From: Leishmania martiniquensis
Lineage: Eukaryota > Euglenozoa > Kinetoplastea > Trypanosomatida > Trypanosomatidae
Reading direction: 5' to 3'
Assembly (NCBI RefSeq): GCF_017916325.1
Contig: NC_090169.1
Span: 1,535,001-1,599,000 of the forward strand
DNA length: 64,000 bases
Shown here in pieces: positions 1-10,198 of this stretch. Position 1 is the stretch's first letter. Each line of letters begins with the position of its first letter. The notes below the pieces were generated by a model, which did not search any database, was not told where the DNA came from, and was given only the letters and a program-made list of their open reading frames with translations. The position numbers and the translations under genes were made by a program.

Positions 1-2
1 AG

Positions 3-2171
3 CGGCAGTGGAACGATGTCTGCAAGCTTGCCAGCAGCGTCGACGTGTTCGAGCACCTCACGGAGGAGGTGGCCGCCAATGCGAAGGAGTGGCAGGCGTG
101 GACAGCGCTGGATCGCCCGGAAGAGCTGGACAACAACCCGCTGCCATGCGGGTACTCGGACAAGATCTCGGCGTTCCAGCTGCTGTGTTTGCTGCGCTGT
201 TTTCGGTCGGATCGTGTGTTCAGTGCCGTGACAAACTTCATCTCCACCTGCGACTTGCTGGGGGAGCAGTTTGTCATGCCGCCGATTTTGCGCTACAAGG
301 AGGTCCTGGAGAAGAGCTCGTCCATGTCGCCCATTGTGTGCATCGTATCACCCGGCGCCAACCCGACCGATGAAATTGTGAAGCTAGCTGTGAAGGAGGT
401 TGGGCTGGACAAGATGCGTTCCATCTCGCTCGGCCAAGGCCAGGGCGAGGAGGCGATGCGCCTTGTCGAGGTTGGTGCGACGCGCGGGCACTGGGTGCTG
501 CTGCAGAACTGCCACCTGCTTACTGCATGGATGAAAGACATGGAGAAGACGCTGGAGAAGATGGACTCTTCGCAGGTGCATGAGCAGTTTCGACTGTGGC
601 TGACGACGGAGCCTAGCGAGCAGTTCCCGATGGGCATCTTGCAGCGCTCCCTCAAGGTGGTGAATGAGCCGCCGAACGGGCTCAAGATGAACATGAAGAA
701 TACCCTTTCCAAGGTGACCGAGGATCAGCTGGACGTCTGCCCGCACTGGGCCTTCCGCCCGCTCGTCTTCACCTTAGCCTTCTTCCACGCCGTAGTACAG
801 GAGCGGCGCAAGTACGGCAAGATCGGCTGGAACGTCATCTACGACTTCAACGAGACGGACTTCACCGTGTCGATGCGGCTGTTGGACACGTACCTCACCA
901 AAGCGTACCTAAACAAAGACCCGGTCCCGTGGGAGACGCTGCGCTACCTCGTTGGCGAGGCCATGTATGGCGGGCGCGTCACGGATGGCATGGACCGTCG
1001 CATCGTGCAGACGTACCTCGCCGAGTACGTGGGAGACTATCTTTTTGATACCTTCCAGCCCTTCCACTTCTTCGTCGAGTCGGGCGTCGTGGACTACTGC
1101 CTGCCGCCCGGGAGTACTGACCCAGAGAAGAAGATCACACTGCAGCAGATGGTGGCGCAGGTGGACACGTTCCCGAACACAAACGCGCCGGACGTTTTCG
1201 GGCTCCACCCGAACGCCGAGACAGGCTACTTGCGGCAGTCGACGGAGACCTTGTGGGGAAGCTTGCTGGAGCTGATGCCCCGCGTTAGTAGCGCCACAGT
1301 CGGTGAGGAGACGCGTGAGACGAAACTGATCAAGTTCACCGAGGAGATCCTTAGCCAGATCCCAGAGCAGTTCGACATGAAGGTGGTGATGCGCAAAGAG
1401 ACGGAGAGGGCGGCGGCCAATGGCTACGATGCGGTGCAGCCGACACAAGTGGTGCTGCTGCAGGAGATGGAGCGCTGGAACAGGCTTGTAAGCGTCATGA
1501 CAACGTCGCTGAAGGAGCTGCAAAAAGCGCTGTCAGGTGTTATCGGCATGAGCAGTGAGCTCGACGAGCTAGAGTCTGCTCTTGACAATGGCCAGCTCCC
1601 GCAGTCGTGGCGCCGCTACGCCCCAGCGACGCGCAAGAACCTCGGGAGGTGGATCGCCCACTTCCAGCGGCGCTATCAGCAGTACCTCTCGTGGAATACG
1701 GATGGCGAGCCCAAGTGCGTGTGGCTTTCGGGCCTCATGGTACCGGACTCTTTTCTCTCAGCTCTTGTGCAGGTGACCTGCCGCAAGTATCGATGGCCAC
1801 TTGACCGGTCCACAATGATGACGACGGTTACAGCCTTTGCAGGGCCGGAGGAGATCACGGCGGCGCCGGAGGACGGCGCATACGTGCATGGGCTCTACCT
1901 TGAGGGCGCCCGCTGGGACGCTGAACGGCGCACGCTGGCCCCGCAGCTGAAAAAGCAACTCATCTCGGAGATGCCGGTCATGCAGATTGTGCCGACCGAA
2001 TCCTCGCGCGTCAGGACGGTTGGCACCTTCAAGACCCCGGTGTACGTCAACGGTGATCGTCGCAGCGCCGCCGGTGTGGGCTTGGTGTTCATGGCAGACC
2101 TCCCGTCCGACAAGCACCCCTCCTTATGGGTGCTGGAGAGCGTGGCGCTGTTGCTCGAGTCGGATGACTGA
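3..2171 (+). CDS. Axonemal dynein heavy chain, C-terminal part (5' end outside window)
   Basis: The frame is already open at base 3 and ends with TGA at 2169-2171, so about 722 C-terminal residues of a protein of more than 4000 are present. The first ~180 residues look like the end of the AAA+ ring, including an AAA6-type segment with [12 protein letters not shown]. The remainder is the dynein C-terminal domain, with the family landmarks [66 protein letters not shown] and TPVYV. The C-terminal wording most resembles DNAH10-type inner-arm (I1/f beta) heavy chains, but the subtype is an inference. The expected role is an ATP-driven motor of the flagellar axoneme. No frameshift is visible. Confidence 0.93.
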   Translation, partial: RQWNDVCKLASSVDVFEHLTEEVAANAKEWQAWTALDRPEELDNNPLPCGYSDKISAFQLLCLLRCFRSDRVFSAVTNFISTCDLLGEQFVMPPILRYKEVLEKSSSMSPIVCIVSPGANPTDEIVKLAVKEVGLDKMRSISLGQGQGEEAMRLVEVGATRGHWVLLQNCHLLTAWMKDMEKTLEKMDSSQVHEQFRLWLTTEPSEQFPMGILQRSLKVVNEPPNGLKMNMKNTLSKVTEDQLDVCPHWAFRPLVFTLAFFHAVVQERRKYGKIGWNVIYDFNETDFTVSMRLLDTYLTKAYLNKDPVPWETLRYLVGEAMYGGRVTDGMDRRIVQTYLAEYVGDYLFDTFQPFHFFVESGVVDYCLPPGSTDPEKKITLQQMVAQVDTFPNTNAPDVFGLHPNAETGYLRQSTETLWGSLLELMPRVSSATVGEETRETKLIKFTEEILSQIPEQFDMKVVMRKETERAAANGYDAVQPTQVVLLQEMERWNRLVSVMTTSLKELQKALSGVIGMSSELDELESALDNGQLPQSWRRYAPATRKNLGRWIAHFQRRYQQYLSWNTDGEPKCVWLSGLMVPDSFLSALVQVTCRKYRWPLDRSTMMTTVTAFAGPEEITAAPEDGAYVHGLYLEGARWDAERRTLAPQLKKQLISEMPVMQIVPTESSRVRTVGTFKTPVYVNGDRRSAAGVGLVFMADLPSDKHPSLWVLESVALLLESDD

Positions 2172-3897
2172 TGGGGTGGGGGCGTCGCTCACTCTTTTGT
2201 CTGCTCTTTTTTCTCTTATTCAGCGCCTTCCGTGTTCCCTGCGTCACCTCTCACCGAACCCCCGCGCACGCGCGCGAGGCATTCGCTCGTTTTCTTTCTC
2301 CCTCGGGCTAAGCGCTTGCATGCGTGGGCACATCTGACGGCTGCGCTGTTTTCTGCGCGGAGGTGCCACTGCATCTCGTCGTCTGTCAGCACCACGCGCC
2401 CTTTTTTCCTTTTGAAAAGCCGTCGTGTCCGTCAGTGGATGTGTGTGTGTGTGTCTGTGTGTGCGTGCTGTCGTGGATATCCACCTCACTCGTTCCGCGC
2501 TCCCCCCTCCTGTCCCCACCCGCCGCCTCTTCCTCCAATGCTCCGATGAGAAGGTGTAACCTTTTCCCTCCCCCCTTCCCCCCCCCCCATACACGCATTC
2601 ACGTCGGAACGGAGGGAGGGCAAAGAGGGAGGGGGGGTTGGCGGCTCGGGTGATCACGCTCGACAGCGCTTTCCTCTTTTCGCCCATTTCGACAGCGGAT
2701 CGTCTCGTGTCCGTTTGGCTCTTGTGTTACATTCTTTTCTTCCTGTTGATCGCGACCGAATGTCCATACCCTCGCCCTCTTTTCTCGTGCTCTCCTCCTC
2801 CTCGTTTCTGTCGGCCAGCGACGACGTCCTGGCCTGTCCTCGTCACTTCTCTCGCTTCTGCATCGCGCTTCCCAGGAAAACTGTCGCTTTCCCTTCCCCC
2901 TTCCCCCTACACACACCTCATAGACATTTTTCTCTGTGACTGCACGAGTGACGCGTTAGTCGGGAAGCGGCTCACCGCTCTGAAGTGCTGCTGATTTATT
3001 TGTTACGATGTGTGCCATGCGTATTCAAACATATATATATATATATAATATTCGACTGATGTAAACGTTTGGTATCTGTAAAACAGCGATGTCACACCTG
3101 AGCTACAGTGAGAAAGGAAACAATGGGGAAAACGCCGTGAGGGACACGGCCGGCACTCCTACCCTCACTTCAGGGGTAAAAGAGAGAAGGCTGGTGCGCG
3201 TGTGTGTGTGAGTGGGGGGAGGGCGGCGGCTATACCAGCACCTCCCCTTGTCTTATCACTGCTTTATGCATGCGCCCTCTTAAGTGTCGGCGGACGGCGA
3301 TTGAAACGGGAGTGAGGCAGACTTCGTCCGTAGTGTTTCGCGCCACGGACACCGTGGTGCTCTAAAGCTCGATAGCGATCGACTGTCTGTCATTTTGCTC
3401 GCGTATGTGCTCGCTCGTTTTTTTTTATTTTGTTTTTGCCGCTTCTCAGGGATCGATTTGCGTGCATGCGCGCTCTCCCTTTCTGTGCACGCCACCGAAT
3501 CTTATCCCTTCCCCCTTCCCGACCCTTTCCTTACGTTCGCCATCTGCCTTTGGTTCACCAGTGCGCGGCGGTACGCACGTCCGCTTCACAGACTTTGGCC
3601 TCATCTGCCCCTCGCATATCCGCTACTTTTCAGAGTGCCCCATCGCCTTTTTCCCCCACACTACCTCCTCTTTATATGGGCGTGCACTGCGCGTCTCGCC
3701 GCTCTCACGCACGCTCCTTCGATTGGTTGGTCCGTTTCTCCTTTTACCGTGCCGGCGTGTGTGCGCAGGGGTTTCGGTGTCGGCTCTCCCCAACGTCCCG
3801 GGTACGAATCATACGCCTCCCCCCATCGTCCCCCCTTTGTGCCATCATCGCGTTAGCCTCCGGCTCCGGTAGCGCACCTCACTCGCCCACCTACGCC
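2172..3897. other. Intergenic region (3' UTR / 5' UTR)
   Basis: No convincing gene. It contains TG-rich tracts near 2440-2466, long C/T-rich stretches and an AT microsatellite at about 3031-3048. A pyrimidine run at about 3819-3839 followed by AG at 3855-3856 could supply the spliced-leader site for the next gene. The open frame from 3430 into the next gene has earlier ATGs, but its composition is that of pyrimidine-rich UTR. Confidence 0.6.
3031..3048. repeat. (AT)n microsatellite
   Basis: An uninterrupted run of AT dinucleotides (about 8 units plus a partial), standing out in GC-rich surroundings between the dynein gene and the next gene. Confidence 0.85.
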
Positions 3898-4812
3898 ATG
3901 GGGCATCGGCAGGACACCAATAAGTATGCGGCACACCGCACCGCAACGTTGCTGCAGCGGCGCATCGGGAGCTTCGTGCTCGTGTTCTCGGTCTTCATGA
4001 TCGCCCTATCCATGTTATTCTCGGCGCTGCAGGCGCGCGAGGCCCGGTGCCAGGAGCGCGCGCACCAGATAGAGTTTGATCTTATCGTGAGCGCGGATGC
4101 CACCCGCGGGGATGTTGTGAATGCACTGCAGACCATCCTCGAAGCGCGTCACTGCTTTCTCGACTTCTCCCCACAAAACGACGACGTGGCCAGTGTTGTG
4201 CAGCTGGACGTACTCGACACCCCGGCAAACTTCATAGCGGAGCGCGGCTTCCGTCTGGTGCGTCGGTATGCAGGCACGAGTTACTACTTCCAGCTCAGCG
4301 CCATCTTTGACCGCCTCTGCGGCACGTATCCACCTGTTTCTATGGAGGTGTTGGCGAACGTTGACTACGAGAGGGTGTCGTATCACATCAAGGGTATCTC
4401 CTTGACGAATCGCACCGTAAAGTACCTGCAGCAGAGCTCGCTGCTCACGAAGGATATGAACCGTGTTACGACCGTGACACAGCTGCAGTCGTTGTTCCCT
4501 GGCCTTCAGCAGTTCGGCCTCAGCACGGCACGTCTTGCTCCTCTGCATTCGCGCAATTACACCGTAGAGGGCGTTTCACAGGTGTACTTTGAGGGGACTC
4601 CGATCGATATTCATGTCATGATTCAGCACTGGGGCTCCGACCACGGCACGGCGGGCTTTTGGCGCGTTGTAATGAGCACGCCAAACATTATGGCCGAGCA
4701 GGACCTCATCTCTCTCGAGTCCAGCGTTCGCCAGGGGTTTGCCTTACGCCATCTCCTTTGCAACGCGACGTCGGAAAACTGCGCTGATCAGGTTGATATG
4801 TACCTACGGTAA
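3898..4812 (+). CDS. Conserved-looking hypothetical, N-terminal membrane anchor
   Basis: A 304-residue protein from ATG 3898 to TAA 4810-4812. I do not recognise the family. About 20 mostly polar and basic residues (MGHRQDTNKY...) precede one hydrophobic helix at about residues 25-43 (SFVLVFSVFMIALSMLFSAL), with arginines on both sides, which suggests a type II anchor or an uncleaved signal. The rest is soluble-looking mixed alpha/beta with scattered cysteines. ATG 3898 was chosen because upstream sequence becomes pyrimidine-rich non-coding DNA and an AG follows a C-rich tract just before it. Codon texture is like that of neighbouring real genes. The function is unknown. Confidence 0.75.
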   Translation: MGHRQDTNKYAAHRTATLLQRRIGSFVLVFSVFMIALSMLFSALQAREARCQERAHQIEFDLIVSADATRGDVVNALQTILEARHCFLDFSPQNDDVASVVQLDVLDTPANFIAERGFRLVRRYAGTSYYFQLSAIFDRLCGTYPPVSMEVLANVDYERVSYHIKGISLTNRTVKYLQQSSLLTKDMNRVTTVTQLQSLFPGLQQFGLSTARLAPLHSRNYTVEGVSQVYFEGTPIDIHVMIQHWGSDHGTAGFWRVVMSTPNIMAEQDLISLESSVRQGFALRHLLCNATSENCADQVDMYLR

Positions 4813-6044
4813 CGCGTCTCCGGCCCTCCCCTCGTGGTACCTTTCAGTACCTCAAACCAAGACCGCGCGCGCGCACCCTGCTACCTCGTTTCTGCAAGGT
4901 TCGCTGAAGCGCAGTTCAGTGAGCGCCACGGGCAAGTCACAGGCAGAGCAAGAGAGGAATGGTAAGGTGGCCGAACGGGTCGACGACAGCGCTGCCTGCT
5001 GGATGCTCCGAGGGCAGAGGAGGCTGTGCGCTAGTCTGTCTCTTCTCTGACTTCTCTATTTCCCGCAGCTCTTGACCGACCGATTTGGCGGTAGACAGGC
5101 AACGCCTCTCTCTCTGCATATATTTTTCGCCTCCTCCCGAGCTCTTTCCCTTCTTTGTACTCCTCGAGAAGAGGGAGGGGAAGGGGCTTGCGTGTGCGTG
5201 TGTGTGCGTATGTGTGACGCCCTGCGTGCACTCCTCACGTTTCCTGTGCTATCCCATTTTCTGCTTCTTGAAGGGTGCGCTCGTCTTTTCCTCGCCTGAG
5301 TGATTCGGCGCCAGTCTTCTCCCTTTTTGCGCGCCTCGACGCTGCGAAGACGCGATGACTTCGTCACTGTGGTGCAGGGCTCCGGTCCTCCGTTGACGGT
5401 GACATTCATACTTATCGCGCTGTCTTTCATGAAGGGCTGGCGTAGACGAGACGTCATCAGAGAACGATGCAGTGAGGGGAAAGTAAGCGTGGGTTTTCGC
5501 ACAAGCACAGCTGTGGACAAAAGGGGTAGAGGGAGAGAGAGCGAGGGAGATGAGCGAACACCGCCCGATGGCGTCTCACCAGGGGTAAGGGGTGGCGTTT
5601 AACAGCCGGTTCACGTGCATTTATACGTTCTCGAGCTCTTTAAAGCCTCGTGGCGGCACCACAAAACATCTGCACGTGTGCACATGGGTGCCTGCGGTGT
5701 GTACGAATGTAGGTGTGTGTGTCTGTGTGGTCAGGAGCGGGTGATGTGACGCGCATGACCGACAGATGCGGTTGCCCTGAAGAGATGATGGCCCCTTGGG
5801 TGCTGTGGTCACAACCTTCATTTCACAGAGCATTAAGGTGCATTGATAAGAGGAGGGAAAATGGCGTGGGCGAGTGTACACCACTGTGATGACTGCAGCC
5901 GCGCGTTTTACCGGCCGCGTGAAGCAGTGCAGAGAGCGGAACGCGCCCTCGGCCAGATGTGGAGTAGTGCCCAAAGCATCATGGCGGCGCCTCTTCAAGA
6001 GCTACTCGCACGATTGCTGTTGACGCCTCATGACGAGGGACCGT

Positions 6045-6478
6045 GAAACACACGCACCGCGTAGGCGTCGCACCGCAAGAGGTCCATCACCACCCCTACT
6101 TACCCAGCATACCCACAATCGGTGCGCTTGTGGTGGTGGTGGGGGAAGAAAGCCGCAGCACCTCCCTGCCCACGCCGAGCTGCCTCAGCAGGTGGTGACA
6201 GCAGGGTCGACCACACAAACACACACGGAGGTAGCGACGTCAGAGTCGCTCACCGCTGCGGGTGTGTGGGATGCGAGGGGCTCCACGCCGCTGAGTCGGA
6301 GCAACCTGTGGGAGTGCGTACGTGTGCGCCACCCATACAATGGGCACGGCATCGGCGTGGCCCGGTCTCACCTCACCTCGCCCTCGCGCTGCCCGTTGGT
6401 GTGTGCGGAGTCTGAGCCACCCCGAGGGGATCGGAGCAGGTGGCGACCAGCGAGGTGTGTGTGTGTGCGTGTGTGAAA
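6045..6478 (+). mobile_element. Dispersed repeat copy 1, candidate SIDER-like retroposon
   Basis: About 290 bp of this segment (about 6181-6470) recurs at 16730-17015 with two visible substitutions. The upstream part (about 6058-6180) recurs, inverted, at about 39300-39420. Size, intergenic position and lack of coding capacity fit the SIDER retroposons known from Leishmania UTRs. That name is an inference, because I could not confirm the SIDER signature. Compared with copies 2 and 3, this copy lacks about 170 bp at its right end: similarity stops in a TG run at about 6478. The true orientation of the element is not known; + is used as the reference. Confidence 0.6.
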
Positions 6479-6551
6479 TGCTTTGGCGGCTCACGCTGTG
6501 CAGCACAGCCTCTTTTGTGCCTCCCCAGACCAATGTTCTCACGGAACCATT

Positions 6552-6568
6552 GCTCTCTCTCTCTCTCT
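6552..6568. repeat. (CT)n microsatellite
   Basis: A run of about eight CT dinucleotides just downstream of repeat copy 1. It resembles trans-splicing pyrimidine tracts but is about 850 bases from the next start codon. Confidence 0.7.
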
Positions 6569-7117
6569 GTGCGCTACCACGTCTTTTTCTCGCTCCCTTT
6601 TCTGTTGGCGGGCTTTCTGACGCCGTGCCCATGGTGGCACCTGCCGATGCTTACAAAAATTAAAATCACTCAAATCACACGCGCTCACATGTGTATACTG
6701 CTCCGCAAGAGAAGCCAAAAGGAACGGGCGTAGAAGAGGGGCAAGTGGGTGTTGGTGCTACGGTCCTGTACGAATCAGTCCCCCTCCGCTCGCGCATGTT
6801 CAAGCCGCACACATACGCACACACGCATATACACGAAAACGCCACACAAGCAGTAAAGAGCGTTTTCGTTGGAAGGGTGGGGGGAGACGCTTCCGTTAGG
6901 CCTGCGTCGTGGCATTGGTTGCCGTACCCCCTTCAAAGGAATAGGCGGAGCTGCAATATCGCGAACAAATAAAGGCCAAAAGAGGCCTCTCCTTGGCGCT
7001 GCTGAACGAAGGCAGATACTTTCATCTCGGCAAACGAGTTTGAAGGGGCGAAAGAGGCGCGCCGGCGAGCGGCGTTCGTTCGGTGTTGTCAATACACGCA
7101 TACACACAGAGGCACGA

Positions 7118-7135
7118 ATATATATATATATATAT
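7118..7135. repeat. (TA)n microsatellite
   Basis: About nine TA units, followed by TTAGAGAGAGA. Intergenic, about 275 bases upstream of the kinase start. Confidence 0.8.
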
Positions 7136-7360
7136 TTAGAGAGAGACAGCGATAGATCCCTTGCTAAGCCCAAGACCGAACGAACGAGTGCGTGCTAGAA
7201 CTCGCCCCCCCGTCCACTTGTGCTCAGCGCTACAGCACGCTTTGTGGTTATTGCTTTGCCTCTTGCATCGTACGCACTGTGTCACGCCTCATCGCTGTCC
7301 GCGAAGACGCAGCGTACACCTCGCAGTCTCTGTGGCCTCTCTTCGCAGGCGGACTCTGAC

Positions 7361-7393
7361 CCTCTTTTTTTCCCCATTCGCTTTGTTCAACAG
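7361..7393 (+). promoter_or_regulatory. Predicted spliced-leader acceptor for the PDK-like kinase
   Basis: A pyrimidine-rich run at about 7361-7388 ends in CAG, with AG at 7392-7393, 16 bases before ATG 7410. It supports this ATG over any upstream start in the longer open frame. Confidence 0.55.
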
Positions 7394-7409
7394 TTGCACG
7401 CAGCCCCCA

Positions 7410-8906
7410 ATGCAGAACGTCGTCATGGCCTCCAGCCGCAGTCCCCGCTGTAACTCCACGGCGCTGCAGCATTACCTTGCACTTCCGCGAACTCCGTTAG
7501 ATCTGCCGACCCTGAGCAGGATGAAGGCCCAGCAGGTGGAGAACGGCGCTGTGCATCAGATTGTGCGAGAGATGGCCATCCGTACCTCTAGATGCTATCA
7601 GTCCTTCTCGGACCCTATCATCCAGAAAACGATGCGCAAGCCACACGCGGATCGCCTCTGGTGGGTGAAATCCTATGTCCTCCGTGAGTTTAACTACTGT
7701 GTCGCCCTTCACCGCAGCATGGAGCAGTTTCCGCACCAAGGAATCTTCGAGAGCTCGGCAGACATCAGCTTTGAGCGGCACGAAAGCGGCACCTCCCCCT
7801 TCCTGTTTCCCTGCCTTCGCAACACGGACGATGACAGCTGCATCTGCGAGCCGGCGCAGCTCTACTGCAGTAGTGAGAGCACCAGCAATGGAGCTGGGCG
7901 CAGCGCCGAAAGTGGCACCGGCGGAGGTGCCGCCTCTTCGACGCCGATGTCGGCGGCGAGCTGCTTTCGGCCTCTGGGCTTTCCGTCGAATTCGGCGATG
8001 ACGCGTGAAGAGGCAGAGGCTGCCTTATCTCAGTGGCATGAAGGTAAAGGGACCGTCCCTCTCACGCTAGCGCTTAAATTCCTGCGACCGCGTCAGTCGC
8101 TGTTGGATGTCATGGTGAACGAGGCTGCCATTCGCTCGGATGAGCTGAACGGGTGGTTCATGCGCTTTTGTCGCCGCCGCGTAGCGTGGCGTGTTCTTCA
8201 CGAGCACCTTCTGTACTTGACACATCCGGCTGACACGCAGCGGGTCATTTCTTCCGACACAGGCCTGGTGGACGTCCTGCAGCGCGCGGGCATGGCTGTT
8301 GTCGAGATTTTCTCAAGCCTCGTAGACAACGGCAGCGTGCACTCGCTAGACATTCACCTGGAGGAGGACAAGCGCATCCTCACCGATGCGCCATCCGGTA
8401 CTTTGGTGAGCTCCTCCACATCGCCTCTTTCGTGCCCCGCAGATTTGCCGGAGACGCGCCCGGCTCCCGGTTCATCGGTCTCCATCTACTCTGTTGAGGG
8501 CCACCTCCTTTACATCTTCCGAGAGGTGCTCAAGAATGCCTGTGCAGCGACACTAAAGCTGAGGCCCGAGATCGATGTGCTCATACGGTATGCCAGCGAT
8601 GATACGTGGGTGGTGGTGGAGTTTATCGACCAGGCTGGTGGGATTCATCCGCAGCATTTCAAAAACATCTGGAAGTTCGGCTGGACGACGAGTGAGCACT
8701 ACGAGAGCCACCTTGGCGGCTTCGGCGTTGGACTGCCGACATCGAAGGTGTACATGGGTATGTGGGGTGGCTCCATTGACATCTACTCTACCCTCGGCGT
8801 CGAGACGACGGTGCGCGTGCGCTTCCCTAAAGCACCGGTCGAGGTACTTGTGCCTGAGCTCAACCCCGCCGCCGCCGCTGCCTGCATCTCAGCCACACAC
8901 ACGTAA
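7410..8906 (+). CDS. Mitochondrial PDK/BCKDK-family protein kinase
   Basis: A 498-residue GHKL-type kinase of the pyruvate / branched-chain 2-oxoacid dehydrogenase kinase family, expected in the mitochondrial matrix, where such enzymes phosphorylate E1 alpha. The N-terminal helical domain (about residues 25-300) has the family's helix-bundle look, including RRRVAWRVLHEHLLYL. The ATP-binding fold follows: N-box EVLKN with Glu372 and Asn376, G1-like box DQAGG starting at Asp407, and G2 box GGFGVGLP at about 436-443, then SKVYMGMWGGSI. The N-terminus is Ser/Arg-rich and acid-free (MQNVVMASSRSPRC), compatible with a presequence. Low-complexity Ser/Gly insertions at about 125-205 and 325-350 make it longer than typical members (~400). 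The G1 box has Ala where Gly is usual. Which oxoacid complex it serves cannot be told. Confidence 0.85.
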   Translation: MQNVVMASSRSPRCNSTALQHYLALPRTPLDLPTLSRMKAQQVENGAVHQIVREMAIRTSRCYQSFSDPIIQKTMRKPHADRLWWVKSYVLREFNYCVALHRSMEQFPHQGIFESSADISFERHESGTSPFLFPCLRNTDDDSCICEPAQLYCSSESTSNGAGRSAESGTGGGAASSTPMSAASCFRPLGFPSNSAMTREEAEAALSQWHEGKGTVPLTLALKFLRPRQSLLDVMVNEAAIRSDELNGWFMRFCRRRVAWRVLHEHLLYLTHPADTQRVISSDTGLVDVLQRAGMAVVEIFSSLVDNGSVHSLDIHLEEDKRILTDAPSGTLVSSSTSPLSCPADLPETRPAPGSSVSIYSVEGHLLYIFREVLKNACAATLKLRPEIDVLIRYASDDTWVVVEFIDQAGGIHPQHFKNIWKFGWTTSEHYESHLGGFGVGLPTSKVYMGMWGGSIDIYSTLGVETTVRVRFPKAPVEVLVPELNPAAAAACISATHT

Positions 8907-9904
8907 TGGCAGCGCGCGCGTGCGGAGAGGGGTGAATGCGTGCCAGCTCAGTGCGTCGGCGCCTAAGTCTTAGACGAGTGGTCGGCGGCGCCACTCGTCG
9001 CCCTCATGACTTTTGTGGGGGCATTTCTTATTTGGGGCGTTGCACCGCAGCGTCCTTTTCCGCTTCATTTTCTTTTGCAATTTCGCGATGTTGCAGTCGT
9101 GCGTACGTTAGTGTAGGGACGGAGATGTGATGCGCGTGAGCGCAACAGCAGCTGCGCAGAGGAGCACCAATCTTCCCCCTTCCCCCCCCACACACACACC
9201 TGGCCAGGCCGCAGCTGACCCCGAGGTGACTATTACTAATATATATTTTCTTTGTGGTACCCTGTAGAAGTTGGCCTCTTACCGCACATCGTTGCATGCG
9301 ATTACGCTGTCGACATCTCTGCCCTGCAGCTCGACAAACCTAAAAAAAGTGGCCCACAGTGTCGACAGGAAGCCAGAGCTATCGTGCCGACTGCGGGGAG
9401 CAGAGCAGCGTGGTAGGGCGAAGACGGTGCTGCCAGGTGACGCTGCGATGATTGCTATTCTTCTCCTTTCAATCCATCGCTTCTGCACACCTGGCCGCCT
9501 CGCCGTTTCCTTTCCCTGTCTTGACGACGCTCCCACACCGCCGCTTCTGTTGTGCCAAACCACGCAGCCTACGCGCGCGCCTTCCCGTATCTTTGTCGCT
9601 CCAACTAGAGAAAGCAATTCACACACTCTTCTCCCTTTTTCTCCTCGCTGATGCCAATACTGGACGGGTATAGTGGGCGGCTAGTCATTGCATCGCTTAC
9701 CACCTCGGCACACTTGTCGTGCGACGACGGCGGGCAGTAGCACATAACCCTTCCCCCCACCCCCTCCTCATCCCCCTAACTTCCACATGGAGGTGATTTG
9801 CTCTGTTTTGTACGCATTATATCAACGGGTGTAAGTGAGGCGCACAGACACGCGCACTAGACGACCAGAGCGAGCGAGCGAGCGAAAGAGAGAGGAGGAG
9901 AGAG
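8907..9904. other. Intergenic region
   Basis: Nearly 1 kb with no supported gene. It has CA repeats near 9187-9200, a C-rich tract at about 9750-9778 that is followed by AG at 9791-9792 (possible spliced-leader acceptor for the next gene), and an AGCG tetranucleotide run at about 9868-9884. Confidence 0.55.
9868..9884. repeat. (AGCG)4 tetranucleotide repeat in 5' UTR
   Basis: Four perfect units of a GAGC/AGCG tetranucleotide, followed by purine-rich sequence, 20 bases before the start codon of the COA5-like gene. It is probably in the 5' UTR. Confidence 0.7.
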
Positions 9905-10198
9905 ATGGAAAGCGAGCAGAAGAGCATCTGCTGGCGCCCGAAGAACGCGCTGATCGAGTGCGTCGTCATGACGAAATGCTTTCAGGAAAAAGAAAGTATC
10001 GAGGACTGTATCAGCGCCAACGACTGCTTTCTTGAGCGGCGTAACTGGACACTGTGCAAGATGAACGCCATCAACCCCCGGTACCGAATCCGTGGCAATC
10101 CGTACGACGTGGCGACCGAGGACCAGAAGAAGATCGAGTCGCGTAATGAGCGCATCCGGCAACGCGAATGGGAGGAGGAGGGCATCTTCCCGAAGTGA
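9905..10198 (+). CDS. COA5/PET191-like twin-CX9C cytochrome oxidase assembly factor
   Basis: A small 97-residue protein. It has exactly six cysteines (9, 19, 25, 35, 41, 51), spaced as three CX9C units separated by five residues. After the last cysteine comes CKMNAINPRYRIRGNPY, matching the PET191/COA5 ending in which C-K is followed by R-x-R-x-RG and Y. Family members are intermembrane-space proteins imported through MIA-type oxidative folding, lack a presequence, and are needed for cytochrome c oxidase assembly. A charged Glu/Arg tail completes the protein. ATG 9905 gives a full-length protein with no upstream in-frame alternative that would look coding. Assignment rests on the cysteine pattern and tail; other CX9C families are the main alternative. 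Confidence 0.8.
   Translation: MESEQKSICWRPKNALIECVVMTKCFQEKESIEDCISANDCFLERRNWTLCKMNAINPRYRIRGNPYDVATEDQKKIESRNERIRQREWEEEGIFPK

Larger units (their letters stand above)
4813..7409. other. Long intergenic region containing repeat copy 1
   Basis: About 2.6 kb without a supported gene. It holds a TG-rich stretch at 5185-5215, the ~430 bp repeat at about 6045-6478, a CT microsatellite at about 6552-6568, a TA microsatellite at about 7118-7135 and a pyrimidine tract before the kinase gene. Short open frames here have UTR-like composition. Confidence 0.6.

Noticed and set aside
2440..2466. TG-rich tracts scattered through the gaps as possible Z-DNA or special signals
   Set aside because: Such dinucleotide tracts are common in trypanosomatid UTRs and show no special placement here.
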